Assembly (NCBI GenBank): GCA_051294375.1
Contig: CM119264.1
Span: 27,571,469-27,635,468, forward strand
Length of the DNA: 64,000 nt
DNA from: Paraspadella gotoi
Taxonomy: Eukaryota > Chaetognatha
Direction of reading: 5' to 3'
Within the stretch, counting starts at the first letter, position 1. Each line of letters begins with the position of its first letter. Shown in pieces: positions 1-21,400 of the stretch. The notes beneath the pieces were generated by a model. That model made no database searches. It saw only the letters and a list, made by a program, of their open reading frames with translations, and was not told the origin of the DNA. The translations under genes were made by a program, and so were the position numbers.

Positions 1-79
1 TCATCTGCCCGGACATTGGACATCAATGCAAGGAGGAAAATTTACCATCGGTCGCCGCCCCTATCGCAGCGGGCAAGCA

Positions 80-110
<31 letters not shown>

Positions 111-3100
111 TTGACACTCTTTTGAATCAAGCAGGAATTTTGGCATTGGTGCTGGAGGCGAATTCTTCACTTACCTGGCGCGACCTCCAGCATCTCATTG
201 TCAAGACTTCGATATCTGATCGGATCGGATACGATTGGAAAACCAACGGAGTTGGGAAACGATTTTCGAACAAGTGAGAAATCGATTTATGATAATTTAA
301 TTGGTTGATAGAAATATTCTACCACTTCATTGAGAGAAAAACTCATGGAAATAATAAACTTGAATGTACATGGTGACAATACTAAAAGCGCCTGAAAAAA
401 AAACGCTTGTAGAAGACGAAAATACGAAAAAATAAATGGAGGGAAAAAGGTGAAGGATTGTGACGATGTAAGAGAAGTAGAAGAAAAGAAGCGAGTCTAG
501 TTCTCTCCTGATCCACTTTTATCATCGCCCGGACAAACTTGACCTTACGGTCTCCTCGGTCCTATTGATGTGTCCGGTCAATCTAAGGTCATTGCCAAAG
601 CGAGGGCAAAGTGACCGTGTGGATTGACCGGCACGGAGAAAGAGGAGAGATTTCCTGCTCAATCACACACTTTCCTACCCACATTTCAAGACAATCGCCC
701 CATACAATCATGAGTAATTGGCGTTCATAGCTAACGGGGGACGGACGGACAGACAGACACAGACAGACAAACAGATAGACGGACGGACATCAATTTTTTT
801 GCATAATTTATCATAATTCGATATTCTGAGATGATGTAAGTGACTTACTTACCGACAAGATTTTGGGGTGGGACCGACGGACCACAAAGTGGATTATAGA
901 GCCGAGATCGGTTCGATTAAGAGAGTAAAAATTGAATTATCTAAAATTTTAAATATTTTTTAAAAATATATGACCTGTTTAAATTATTATAATATAAAAT
1001 ATTATTATTTATATAAATATCTTAAAAAAGTCTAAGAAAAAAGGACATAAGATAGTTAATCACAATTTAATAAAAAAATTAAATTTGTTTTTGACTATCC
1101 TAATTGAATTAAAGTAAAATTAAAATTCATATATAACATTAAAAGAATCTTCATGGGTTTGCAAATGACAGCTTTTTTTAGCTATGTTATTATCTTGTAA
1201 GAGAGATGAAAGTCTTAACCCAAAATAGCCTGTCAAAAATGAGAGGCAAGATTGCTTATTTATTGAATGAAGGAAAAAAATGAATCCTTTTTATAATATT
1301 TTCATGCCAATTTAATTGTATATTGAAGAAGACAGTAATTATTGTTATGTGTTAGTGACAGAACCGTTCAATATAACGAGTCCGAGCTTAGGATCAGGAT
1401 GTGACACCGTGTTACCAGCAGGTTAAGCGCCCCGTCCCTCTTAACTGTTAGGCGGCCACCGGGCTAGAACCCCGGACCTTTGGGTTGGGAGGCGAATGAC
1501 TTGACTCCGGCACCAATGGCCGCTGAAGAACGGTTGGTGGATTTTAGTCCACCATAATATTGTAGTAATTCAAAATTCAATTCGATTCTTTTTCAATCTT
1601 TTTCAAATATTATGCATCGCCTCAGTTATTTTCTGGCTTTTTAACGCACTCGGCCGGAGTCTTATTTTTCACTCTCCTTTAGTTCTCCTCACGAGTTGGG
1701 CCAAATCATTTATTTACTAATGATTTAGTCGATGTTCCATGATTTCGTCATTTTAGGTTTGGTTTTGGTCTTCTCGATGCAGACGCTCTGGTAACTGCCG
1801 CGCTCTCATGGGAAAGCGTCGATCACGCTTATAAAGACACATGGGTTGCTGATCATAACTTGAACAAAACTTTTGACGAAAAAGAACTTTATGAGGTCGT
1901 CATAAATATTATTTCAGGTATATGTTAATGTCAACGACCGACGAAACCATACAATGAAGGAAAAAAAAAACTGGCGTGGTAACTTTCATACATAACAATT
2001 TTACTGTTTTTGGGAAAAAAGTTTTTGTCCTCTCTTCAATGATGCCCACTTTAAAAAAGTTTGCAGAATGCTTATTAAAATCATAATTTTTAGTAATATT
2101 TAAAAAATGTTTAAAATATTTAAAATTCATTGAAAATTAGGTTTGATGATGTATTTTTTATGGTTTGATGATATACAATCTGTGTACCAAAAATAAAAAA
2201 AATTATAAATGGCATAAGTGTTTTTTTTTTCTTCATGGTAGAAGTTGAATTCTCTTTCTCTTACTTAAAGTCTTAGAGTCTCGAAAAACGAATTATTCTT
2301 GAGCCAAGTTAATAAAAGAAAACTATAACCACGACCTTAAAAGTAAAAATTTAATCTGTCAGGAAGAATTAGTCGATGTGAACACGTGATGCCGGAGGTC
2401 ACGTTGAACACAGAATATCGCGGCGACAACGAAATCAAACTTGTATCTCCGTCTGGAACTTCATCGACGCTGCTCCTTCGCCGACTTTATGGTAAGTCCG
2501 AATTAAGAAAAAGGGGCATGAGGTATCTGGCATGACGTAAGGCAGACACATGACCAAGCTTGGGATTTGTCACATATTTATCACGTATTTTTCGGCTATT
2601 GCGGAGTATTCCCCGATCTAATTTTCATACAATTGAAACATTCTTTGAAATATTATATCACTTCATTGATAGGGAAGCCAGGTACCCTGGGAGTGAATAA
2701 ACGAGACTGAGAGAGTCTTCATTGAAAGCTTGCAGGGACCTGCTATGTCATTATCTTGTAAGAGTGATGGAGGCCTTAAACCACCAAAGCCTGTTCAAAG
2801 TCAGGGGAAAGATAGCTTATTTATTAAATGAATGGATAATTTTTATATTGGTTGTATCAATTTCATAAATTACTTGATACTTGATAAATATTTAATAGTA
2901 TTTATTTGAATGTTTGTACTGAATCAACCTTGCTTCATTTGAATAAAACGCCTAATAATCTGGCAATGCATCGATTTAAGTATTGAAGATTTATTTAAGG
3001 TAATGAAAGGCTTGAGGCGACTTACCAGTTACCACCGGTCTCTCTCTAAACCCTTACTCTCTCCTCATTCTCCACAATAGACACGTCAAAGGAAGGTTTT

Positions 3101-3307
3101 TCTAAGTGGTCGTTCCTCTCTGTTCATTTCTGGGGCGAAAATCCGAAAGGCACTTGGACTTTGCAGGTTCGTAAATGAACTTTTAAATTGACTCGGTTTT
3201 GCCGCTGTAAAGTTTTACAGTAAAGTAATACCGTTTTTCAGATCAAGACTTCAGAGTCCAAAAGTTCCTTGCAGGCGTTTACCCTTGCCATTCTCGGAAC
3301 TATATAG
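1..3307 (+). CDS. Furin/kexin-type proprotein convertase, 3' part (5' end outside window)
   Basis: C-terminal part of a subtilisin-like proprotein convertase (S8B family), a secretory-pathway protease that cuts precursors after paired basic residues. Exons joining in one frame: <1-72, 135-273, 1757-1917, 2363-2491, 3081-3166, 3242-3307. The first two carry the end of the catalytic domain (SVAAPIAAG around the expected active serine, then [14 protein letters not shown]). The third closes it ([12 protein letters not shown]). The last three form the P domain ([19 protein letters not shown], then a KGTWTL strand and a terminal GT). The TAG at 3305 follows the P domain directly, so no Cys-rich or membrane tail is seen. 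Intron 1 (73-134) starts with GC, ends with AG and is mostly (GA)n. The usual GTS around the active serine reads LPS here, close to the window edge. The family call is firm; activity cannot be judged because the His and Asp exons are missing. Confidence 0.85.
364..1135 (+). repeat. Diverged fragments of the repeats found at 15.0-16.5 kb
   Basis: Bases 368-392 resemble the arm end of the 15-kb foldback (ACATGGTGACAAT, then AGCGCC). Bases 886-1135 align over about 240 bp with 15437-15690: GGTTCGATTAA, TATCTAAAATTT, ATATATGACC, ATTATTATTTATATAA and GATAGTTAATCACAATTT are all shared in order. This lies in intron 2 of the convertase gene. Between them, 720-790 is a GACA/GACG simple repeat. Confidence 0.6.
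1140..1310 (+). repeat. R1 dispersed repeat, diverged copy
   Basis: Shares ATTATCTTGTAAGAG, a degenerate AAAGCCTGT-like block and GCTTATTTATTGAATGAA with the better copies at 2630-2875 and 33840-34055. The 3' hairpin is lost. It lies in a convertase intron. Confidence 0.55.
1335..1545 (-). mobile_element. R2 tRNA-type SINE, minus-strand copy
   Basis: About 190 bp matching 40307-40495 in reverse orientation. Read on the minus strand it has GGGGTTCTAGCCCGG, close to a pol III B box (GGTTCRANNCC, one mismatch), then GGGACGGGGCGCTTAACC, and an end containing ATTGAACGGTT, TGTCACTAACA and ATAACAATAATTACTGTC. The A box is not clear, so the tRNA origin is an inference. Confidence 0.6.
2630..2875 (+). 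repeat. R1 dispersed repeat, near full length
   Basis: The most complete R1 copy with 33840-34055. The head is CACTTCATTGATAGGGAAG; the middle has ATTATCTTGTAAGAGTGATG and CACCAAAGCCTGT; the end is ATATTGGTTGTATCAATTTC, where ATTGGT and ATCAAT can form a small stem. It lies in a convertase intron. Confidence 0.75.
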
Positions 3308-4901
3308 ATGAGGCAAGCGACGCAAACGCCAATATAAGAGATGATTTTTGATTTACCCTGTTTGTGACGTGTATAAGAGATGAACTTTTGATTCAAGCGA
3401 AAATGAGCTCATCAATCTCATTTGCATATTATCTTGTTGGCATTGACTTGCAATAAAGTCATAGTCTCATGTCACAAATTAGCGTAGCCATTGATAATGA
3501 TTGATTAGCGAGTTTGGGAATTGGGACATTTATTAAAAATATTATCATTTAAAGTAATTTATAAATATACTCTTTATATTTAGTATTATCTCTTATGATC
3601 TGCGATAAAAAAACGCTTTTTATATGGCAGTCTCATTTTCACTGGTCTCTGTTCAACAGTGAACTCAATGAACACAAACTCTCAAAAAAAACAAAAAACA
3701 AACTCATTGGAATTTGTTACGCGATTTCTTTTTGTAGAAGCGTTTCAAAATAGGAGCAGTCAATATTTGTTTACAAACGTTGCTGTTTGCTATTATTTCA
3801 TTAATATGTTCTTACCACGATTTCTTTTCATACAGATCGTATTAATATTGATTTGCCATTGTCGGGGTTTAAATGATGTTTATACGTCATTCATAGCGTT
3901 TGATCTTGTACTCAAATAACCTTAAATCGCTCGGCCACGAATTTGAAGATTTAGCGAGGTTAAGAACTTGTATTGACATCAAGTATAAGGCACGGATAAA
4001 CGAATTAAAATCAATAAAAAACAGATTAAAAACAAGGTAAAAAATCGTGCAACGTAATAATATTAACCTCTACTGGGTTTTAAAAACGGTTGGCCGTCTA
4101 ATATACAAGATCATATGCGACTCAATGAACCTACGACCAACGCGTTTATACAATGGCTGCGCGCGGAAACCGCGGTAAAAAAGATACAAATATCTTCTCC
4201 CAATTCTCGACGGTGATTGGTCGAGGCCCGCCAATCCAGGACCGCAGGGAAGATGCTTGCATTTTGCGATCCAAAACGCGAAGGGGAACCGCGCGGCCCA
4301 ACACAGATACAATATGTTTACATTCTATTCTATACAATATGTTTACATTCTATTTGGTTATTGGGTTATTGGAATTAAGTCCGTTATATTATATTATATT
4401 CATTTACTACTTAATAGTGACTCTTTCTTTCCTTCTAAGGTTATGTTTATGACTTTCCTTCCATTAAGCTAGCTATATATTACAAGCACGCGAGTTTTCT
4501 GCCACAGCAAGTTAGTATCTCTTGATCAGCTTGTAAGTTTTTTGATATATTAAAGAAAGATATTAGTTAAGCTAAATATACTGTTATTTAGCACCCCAGT
4601 CACTCTCTTACATCATCTTCAGAAGAGACGAGATAATTAAGTGAATTATAGGGTCGGGTCTGCTCTAAATAAAAATAAATAATATTCAATAAATGTTAAT
4701 GGGAAAGAAATGAAGACAATATATCGATTACGTCACGCTTTCGGGTCGGAAGGCGAGGATCGACGATTGACTGTTATTCTCCCACTATCCTACTAATGTA
4801 TGTCAATTTCTTTGTGCGAATACAAAACAGTTTTAGTTAATTCCTTAAATTGTAATGCAGAAATTGCCTTCGCGATTCCCCCTCCTCATTCCCCCATCTC
4901 C

Positions 4902-4932
<31 letters not shown>

Positions 4933-5138
4933 TGTCTTTTCCTTATTGAAATCATTCTTTTTCGATTTTCATTGAATCTTCAAAGCCACGTAATTCAAAT
5001 TCAAATTCAATTCTTACCTTGTTAACCGTAATGTCCTTGGATCAACAGACAGTTAGAAAGACAGACAGACAAACAAATAGGGTTTTAGCTATATAATCAT
5101 TGTGATATAAATCCTTTCTTTTCGTTGTTTGGGACGAT
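3308..5138. other. Convergent intergenic region, no gene seen
   Basis: Lies between the convertase stop and the 5.1-kb foldback. It holds AT-rich sequence, a GC-rich island at about 4130-4310 with several CG dinucleotides (GCGCGCGG, AACCGCGCGGCC) and a GATTGG motif, a (CTC)n run at 4893-4930 and a short GACA run near 5048. No open frame here matches a family I know. Confidence 0.5.
3452..3457 (+). promoter_or_regulatory. Candidate poly(A) signal of the convertase gene
   Basis: AATAAA lies about 145 bp after the convertase stop codon. Position and motif fit a cleavage/polyadenylation signal; there is no transcript evidence. Confidence 0.4.
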
Positions 5139-5302
5139 TAGAGACAGTTTGAGTTTAATTTTGACAACGATTTTATTTTACTTTACACAAAATATTTTCC
5201 AAATTCACATTAACGCTGATGAAGGCTTGAAATGAAGCCGAAACATGTCTGTTTTGCATTAAAATAAAATTGTTGTCAAAGTTAAACTCAAACTGTCTCT
5301 AA
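5139..5302 (+). mobile_element. Foldback element with hammerhead-like core
   Basis: Arms 5139-5182 and 5259-5302 are inverted copies of each other with about three mismatches (TTAGAGACAGTTTGAGTTTA on the left). The 76-bp loop carries a hammerhead-type core, listed separately. No coding capacity. It resembles the non-autonomous ends of ribozyme-bearing retroelements such as Penelope-like elements or retrozymes, but the family is not established. Confidence 0.7.
5211..5253 (+). ncRNA. Hammerhead ribozyme-like motif
   Basis: In order: CTGATGA (5216-5222), a stem II made by GGCTT (5224-5228) with AAGCC (5235-5239), GAAAC (5240-5244), then ATGTC with the expected cleavage after C5249. Stem I can pair AACG (5212-5215) with TGTT (5250-5253), including one G-U pair. 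Stem III would be the self-complementary ACATGT, too tight for one molecule but usable in a dimer, as in short-stem-III hammerheads of retroelements. One extra A (5223) sits between CTGATGA and stem II. Activity is untested. Confidence 0.6.
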
Positions 5303-5415
5303 GCTATATAATCAAAATAATAAAAGAAAAGAACTGACAATTTAGAACAATGGCGCAATCCAACGAGCCCCAAAGGCCCAACTTCAACCTACCCTTTCTC
5401 CAAACTCCACCACGC

Positions 5416-16752
<11,337 letters not shown>

Positions 16753-16960
16753 GGCTGTAAATCCGGTTTTTATTTAAAAAAAAAATTGATGTTGTTGTTG
16801 ATGTTGTTATTGGTACAATTGATGGATTTAAACGAGGCTCTGATGTAAATTAAATCTGATGACGTGACGTCGAAAGTCGTTGCCGAAAAAAAAAGAGAAA
16901 ACTCCGGGAGAAGACGGGAAAAGAATATCAAATAAGATTTAAATGAAGAATACTGTAAGA

Positions 16961-16964
<4 letters not shown>

Positions 16965-17015
<51 letters not shown>
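16965..17015. repeat. (CT)n microsatellite
   Basis: About 50 bp of CT, just upstream (minus strand) of the LRR start codon at 16752, in its likely 5' leader or promoter. Confidence 0.9.
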
Positions 17016-17019
<4 letters not shown>

Positions 17020-18109
17020 CCCCATCGCGATGTTCCATAGATTCGGAGGGAGAGAGGAAGAGGAAGAGGATCGACGGGGTGCGAAAAGAAAATCTTCTTT
17101 CCCGAAGCAATCTCGATTGGCTTTCGTCTCGACCAATCAGAGGCTCGTCCGTTAGCCCGGCAGCCAATCATCGTCTCGATTCCTCGATTAACGTTTTAAG
17201 CGACCTCTGTTGTCTCTCGGGTGGTTATTTACGGCGCTAAATTATTATGATTTTCTTTTTCTTTCTCCCTCACGAACTTTCTTTCTTTTATTTCTTTAAT
17301 GATTTTCTTAACTTCATTGTCTTTCCGCAGGTAAAGTGTTTTTTCTTTCTCTTTCTAAGCATTTTAATTGCTATCATTTAAAAGGTCTAGGTTTTTATTC
17401 CTTTTTCTATTTTCGTCTGCCTTCTTCAGATTATCATCTTAATTTTTTTAAGTGTTAACCTTTTCGCGTCGTTTTATTTTTTACCATTCTTGTTTGTTAA
17501 GCCGGTTTCATTTCCGAGTTAATTCTATATTCGGTATTATTTTATTTCTTTATCCTCACAGAAAGCCGATGTGAGAGATATATCAGTGGCGACGTGAGCT
17601 TAAGGTAATTTATAAAATTATTCAAATTTTTAGTGATATAAATGCGGTTGTAATTACTAATTAGTAACAGTAACTTTGTTGTCCGGATCAATCGCATCAG
17701 AGCCGCATGTGCTCTCTTATCCGATAGATGATGACCGACCGCGAACGATTATTGTATTACATGAAATATAAATCAGAACAAATTATCTTGGTTACGAAAT
17801 TAGTACAACCAATATAAAATTATCCGTCCCTCTTACAAGATAATAACAAAGCAGGAGTAGCAGGAACCTGAACGGCTCTCTTAAAGCATATTCATTCCCA
17901 GAATATCTGGCTTTTCCACTACTAAAGTGTCATCATGTTTTCATAAACTGTTATAATTGTAACTTGGTTTAAACTTAAAGAAAAAAAAATGTAGCATAAA
18001 TTTATGTACGATTGAACGAAATCAATCTTCGAGTTTTTGAAGCACACACCCACACAAAAACGTAATCCCCACACAAAAAATAGCTTCCCCTTTTCTTCCC
18101 TCTAAAACG
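17016..18109. other. Intergenic region, no gene seen
   Basis: AT-rich sequence upstream of the LRR gene. It holds an R1 fragment and nothing that I can call coding. It could include the LRR promoter. Confidence 0.4.
17793..17935 (-). repeat. R1 dispersed repeat, minus strand, internally deleted
   Basis: Begins with TTAGTACAACCAATATAAAA (the reversed 3' hairpin) and continues with CTTACAAGATAATAACA. The middle block is missing. Confidence 0.6.
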
Positions 18110-18196
18110 AGAGAGATCAAATTCGTCGTAGGTCCCATTCCACTTCGCCGTCGTCGTCGTCGTCGTCGGTGTGTCAGTCGGGCGCCGATGTCATTG

Positions 18197-18221
18197 NNNN
18201 NNNNNNNNNNNNNNNNNNNNN
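18197..18221. other. Assembly gap, 25 N
   Basis: Exactly 25 Ns, as at 32214-32238 and 38947-38971; this uniform length suggests placeholder gaps left by a gap-filling program. Confidence 0.95.
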
Positions 18222-19400
18222 CCCCCTTGCCTCCCTCTGCCTCTCCCCATGCCCTCTTCTCTCCCTCTTCATCTCCCTCTCCTCCATGCCCTCCTCTGGC
18301 TCTCCCACCATGCCCCCTCTCTCCCTCTCATCTCCCTCTCCCCCCATGCCCTTCCCTCTGCCGTCTCCCATGCCCTCCTCTCTCCCTCTCATCTCCCTCT
18401 CCCCATGCCCTACCTCTGCCTCTTCCCTATGCCCTCCCTCTCTCCCTCTTATCTCCCTTTCGCTCCATGCCCTCCCTCTCTCCCCTCATCTCCTCTCCCA
18501 TGCCCTCCCTCTGCTCTCCCCCTTGCCTCCCTTCTCTCCCTCTCATCTCCCTCTCTCCCATTGGCCCTGTCCGTCTGCCTCTCCCCATGCCTCCCATCTC
18601 CTCCTCAATCTACTTCTCCCCATTAGCCCTCGCCTCTGCCTCTCCCCATGCCCCCCTCTCTCCTGCTCTCTCCTCTCACTCTCCCCATGCCCTAGCCTCT
18701 GCCTCTCCCATTGCCCTCCCTCTTCCCTCTTCTTCCCATGCCTCCCTCTCTTTCCTCCATGGCCCTCCCTCTCGTCCCTCTCATTCTCCCTGCTCCCTGC
18801 CCTCCCTCTGCACGTCTCCCCCATTTCCCTCCCTCTTCCCTCCCATATCCCCTCTCCCTCTCTCCTGCCTCTCCCTCTGCCTCTCCCCCATCTGCCCTCC
18901 CTCTCTCCCTCTCATCTCCCTCTCCCCATGCCCTCCCTTCTGCTCTCTCACATCCCCTCCCATGCCCCTCTCCTCCTCTCCCCTCCTCCTCTGCCTCTCC
19001 CCCATTTGCCCTCCCTCTCCGCCTCATCTCTCCCCCTTTGCGACCTCCTCTGCCTACCTGCCCCCTCTCTCCCTCTCATCTCCCCGTCTCCCATGCCCTC
19101 CTCTGCCTTCTCCCCCATGCCTCCCGTCTTCTCCCTGCTTCATTCTCCATCTCCCCATGCCCTCCCTCTGTCTTCTCCCACCATGACTCCTCTCTCCCTC
19201 CTTCATCTCCCTCTCCCCCATGCCCTCCCTCTGCCGTCTCCCAGCCATTGCCCCCTCTTCTCTCCTCCCATCTCCCTCTTCTCCCATGCCTTCCCCTGCC
19301 TCTCCACCATGCCCAACCTCTCTCCCTTCTTCATCTCCCTCTTCCCCATGCCCTCCCTCTTGCCTCTCCCACCATGCCCCCCTCTCTCCCTATCTCTCTC
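18222..19400. repeat. Pyrimidine minisatellite (CTCCCCATGCCCTCC type)
   Basis: About 1.2 kb of irregular units of roughly 60 bp built from CTCTCCCTCTCATCTCCCTC and CCCCATGCCCTCCCTCTGCC, with many small indels. It is absent from copy B, where GATGTCATTG joins directly to TCGGCGCCAGG. The 300-500-codon Ser/Pro/Leu frames across it are artefacts. Confidence 0.9.
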
Positions 19401-19404
19401 TCTC

Positions 19405-20153
19405 TCGGCGCCAGGGGCTGTTTTGTCGTTGTTGTTGTCATTGTCAGCGTCAGGGACTGTTTTGTCATTGTCGTCGTTTCTATTGTTTCCAGCGTCTTTA
19501 GTAGTTTTCACGTCGGTGTTGTTGTTGGTATCGGCAGCAGTAGCGGCTGCAGCGGCGGCGGCGGCAGAGCCTCCAACAATGTCGTCGTCGTTGTTGTTAT
19601 TTCTCGTCAGCAACTTTGGAGTCCATTTCTTCTTAAGCCTGAGGTCAGGCTGCTGAAGCGGCGCTCCTGCGGCGTCTGTGTCGGCTTCCGCGGCGGGAAC
19701 GAAGACGGCGGCAGCGACTTTGCGAACTTTGGAGTTGATGTTGAAGATGACGCCGTCCGAAATCTGATGGAGCGAAGGGAGTAATAATTGATGTTGTGGA
19801 TGTTGTAGTGTCCCACAAACCCACCTCACTCCAGCAACCCCCTTCACTCCCTCAACCCCTTTCGCTCCAGCGACTAATTCACTCCAGCGACCCTCCTCAC
19901 TCCAGCCACAGCCTTCGCTCCATCACACCTGATTCTCAACGTGAAATCCGTCGTGGATGTGACAACAACCGGAGAGCGTTTCTTGGACTTGACTTTGACT
20001 TGACAGAGTCGAGTCGTCGTCGACGCTGGCAACTTCTTCACCGCCCGACCTGCCCGTCTCGGTGCCCGACGCGCCCGCGGCTCTGCCTGGCTGACTGCCC
20101 TTCTCATCTCCTGCCCTCTCAGAATTTTCAAAGTCGAATTTTTTCATCTCGAC
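19405..20153 (-). CDS. Unrecognised acidic protein, 3' end lost in repeat and gap
   Basis: Two minus-strand exons can be joined. Exon 1 runs from an ATG near 20153 to a donor (CAG|GTGTGA) near 19928 and encodes a Ser/Gly/Glu-rich start (MKKFDFENSERAGDE). Exon 2 starts after TCCATCAG near 19768 and encodes ISDGVIFNINSKVRKVAAA, then a basic stretch (LRLKKKWTPK), an Ala run and many Asn/Asp residues. The frame then runs into the minisatellite; in copy B the same strand continues at about 25640-25735 to an acidic end (GEVEWDYDEFDLSRFYK). I recognise no domain. The sequence here is error-prone: copies A and B disagree in frame several times. Treat the model as a sketch. Confidence 0.4.
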
Positions 20154-20514
20154 GACGAATTTTGAGATGAAAATTCAAAATGGCGGACCGATGCAAAAAG
20201 GCGGGGGATTTCCGGATGCGGTTCTCGTTGGTGATGCCGGTTGTGAAAGGGCCTCACTACTGTTCACTTAGTCTTTGTATGAAACGCAGTAGTTTTAATT
20301 CTTTTCACAGTAGCGTCTTTATCTAAGTTATTTTCGTTAAAGATATAAATATTTTTGATTACTACCTCCTTTCTGTATTCATTTATTTATTAATTATCTC
20401 AATAATTCATTCATTCATTCATTCATTCATTCATTCATTCATTAACTTTGTTCGTCCACTAAAACATGAAATGTGATAAGAAAACATAAAAAAGACTGAT
20501 TTGGCTAATCGGGA

Positions 20515-20519
<5 letters not shown>

Positions 20520-20555
<36 letters not shown>

Positions 20556-20563
20556 TCTCTTCT

Positions 20564-20594
<31 letters not shown>

Positions 20595-20615
20595 TCTCTC
20601 TCTCTCTCTCCTCAC
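20520..20615. repeat. (CT)n block
   Basis: CT repeat preceded by a (CATT)n run at 20408-20443; the same pair occurs in copy B at about 26760-26985. Confidence 0.9.
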
Positions 20616-20707
20616 GCTCGAGCATGACTGACCGCATCGAATTAACCTAACTGCACTGTCATATTCTCGATTTTCCCTCCAAGACTTGTGAATGTTTTAT
20701 TTTTTAC

Positions 20708-20709
20708 CG

Positions 20710-20795
<86 letters not shown>
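20708..20795. repeat. (TAA)n microsatellite
   Basis: About 86 bp of pure TAA in copy A. In copy B (27080-27180) it is broken by many indels, which illustrates that copy's error load. Confidence 0.95.
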
Positions 20796-21067
20796 TTTTT
20801 ATCGTAATATACCTATCCACATAAAACTAAATAGAATTTAATAATATTAATAAATTAAATATCATATACTCGAACTAATCACACTGTACTATCATATGCT
20901 GTTTAAATCAAGCCATGAAATCAGCCACCGTTATCTGCAGAAGGAGCAGCAGGAGCAGCGACCCAAAAATCAGCAGCAGCAGCACAGCAGCATCCTCGAT
21001 CCTTCCGTCGACGAAACACGAGTTCGCATCCAAATCTGGTGAGGTTTGGTTATGACTTTCCTCCCAT

Positions 21068-21236
21068 CGGGAGTCTCTCTCTCTCTCTCTCTCTCATCAT
21101 CTCCTCTCTTCTCTCTCTTGTCTCTCTCTCTTCTCTCTTCTCTCTCTCTCATCTCTCTCCTCTTCCTCTCTCTCTCTCTCTCTCTCTTCTCCTCCTCTCT
21201 CTCTCGTCTTTCTCTCTCTCTCTCTCTCTGGTCCTC

Positions 21237-21275
<39 letters not shown>

Positions 21276-21336
21276 GCTCTCTTCTCTCTCTCTCTCTCTC
21301 TTCCTCTCTCTCTCTCTGCTCTCTCTCTGCTCTCTC

Positions 21337-21390
<54 letters not shown>

Positions 21391-21400
21391 CCTCTCTCCC
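21068..21400. repeat. (CT)n-rich block, 330 bp
   Basis: Long interrupted CT array, matching 27468-27640 in copy B. It produces Ser/Leu and Arg/Glu frames only. Confidence 0.9.

Noticed and set aside
1335-1545. tRNA gene
   Set aside because: Only a B-box-like segment is seen; no cloverleaf or anticodon arm can be folded, and a second copy extends far beyond tRNA length.
18169-19784. Plus-strand frames of 495, 357 and 332 codons
   Set aside because: Ser/Pro/Leu translations of the pyrimidine minisatellite, some running through Ns.
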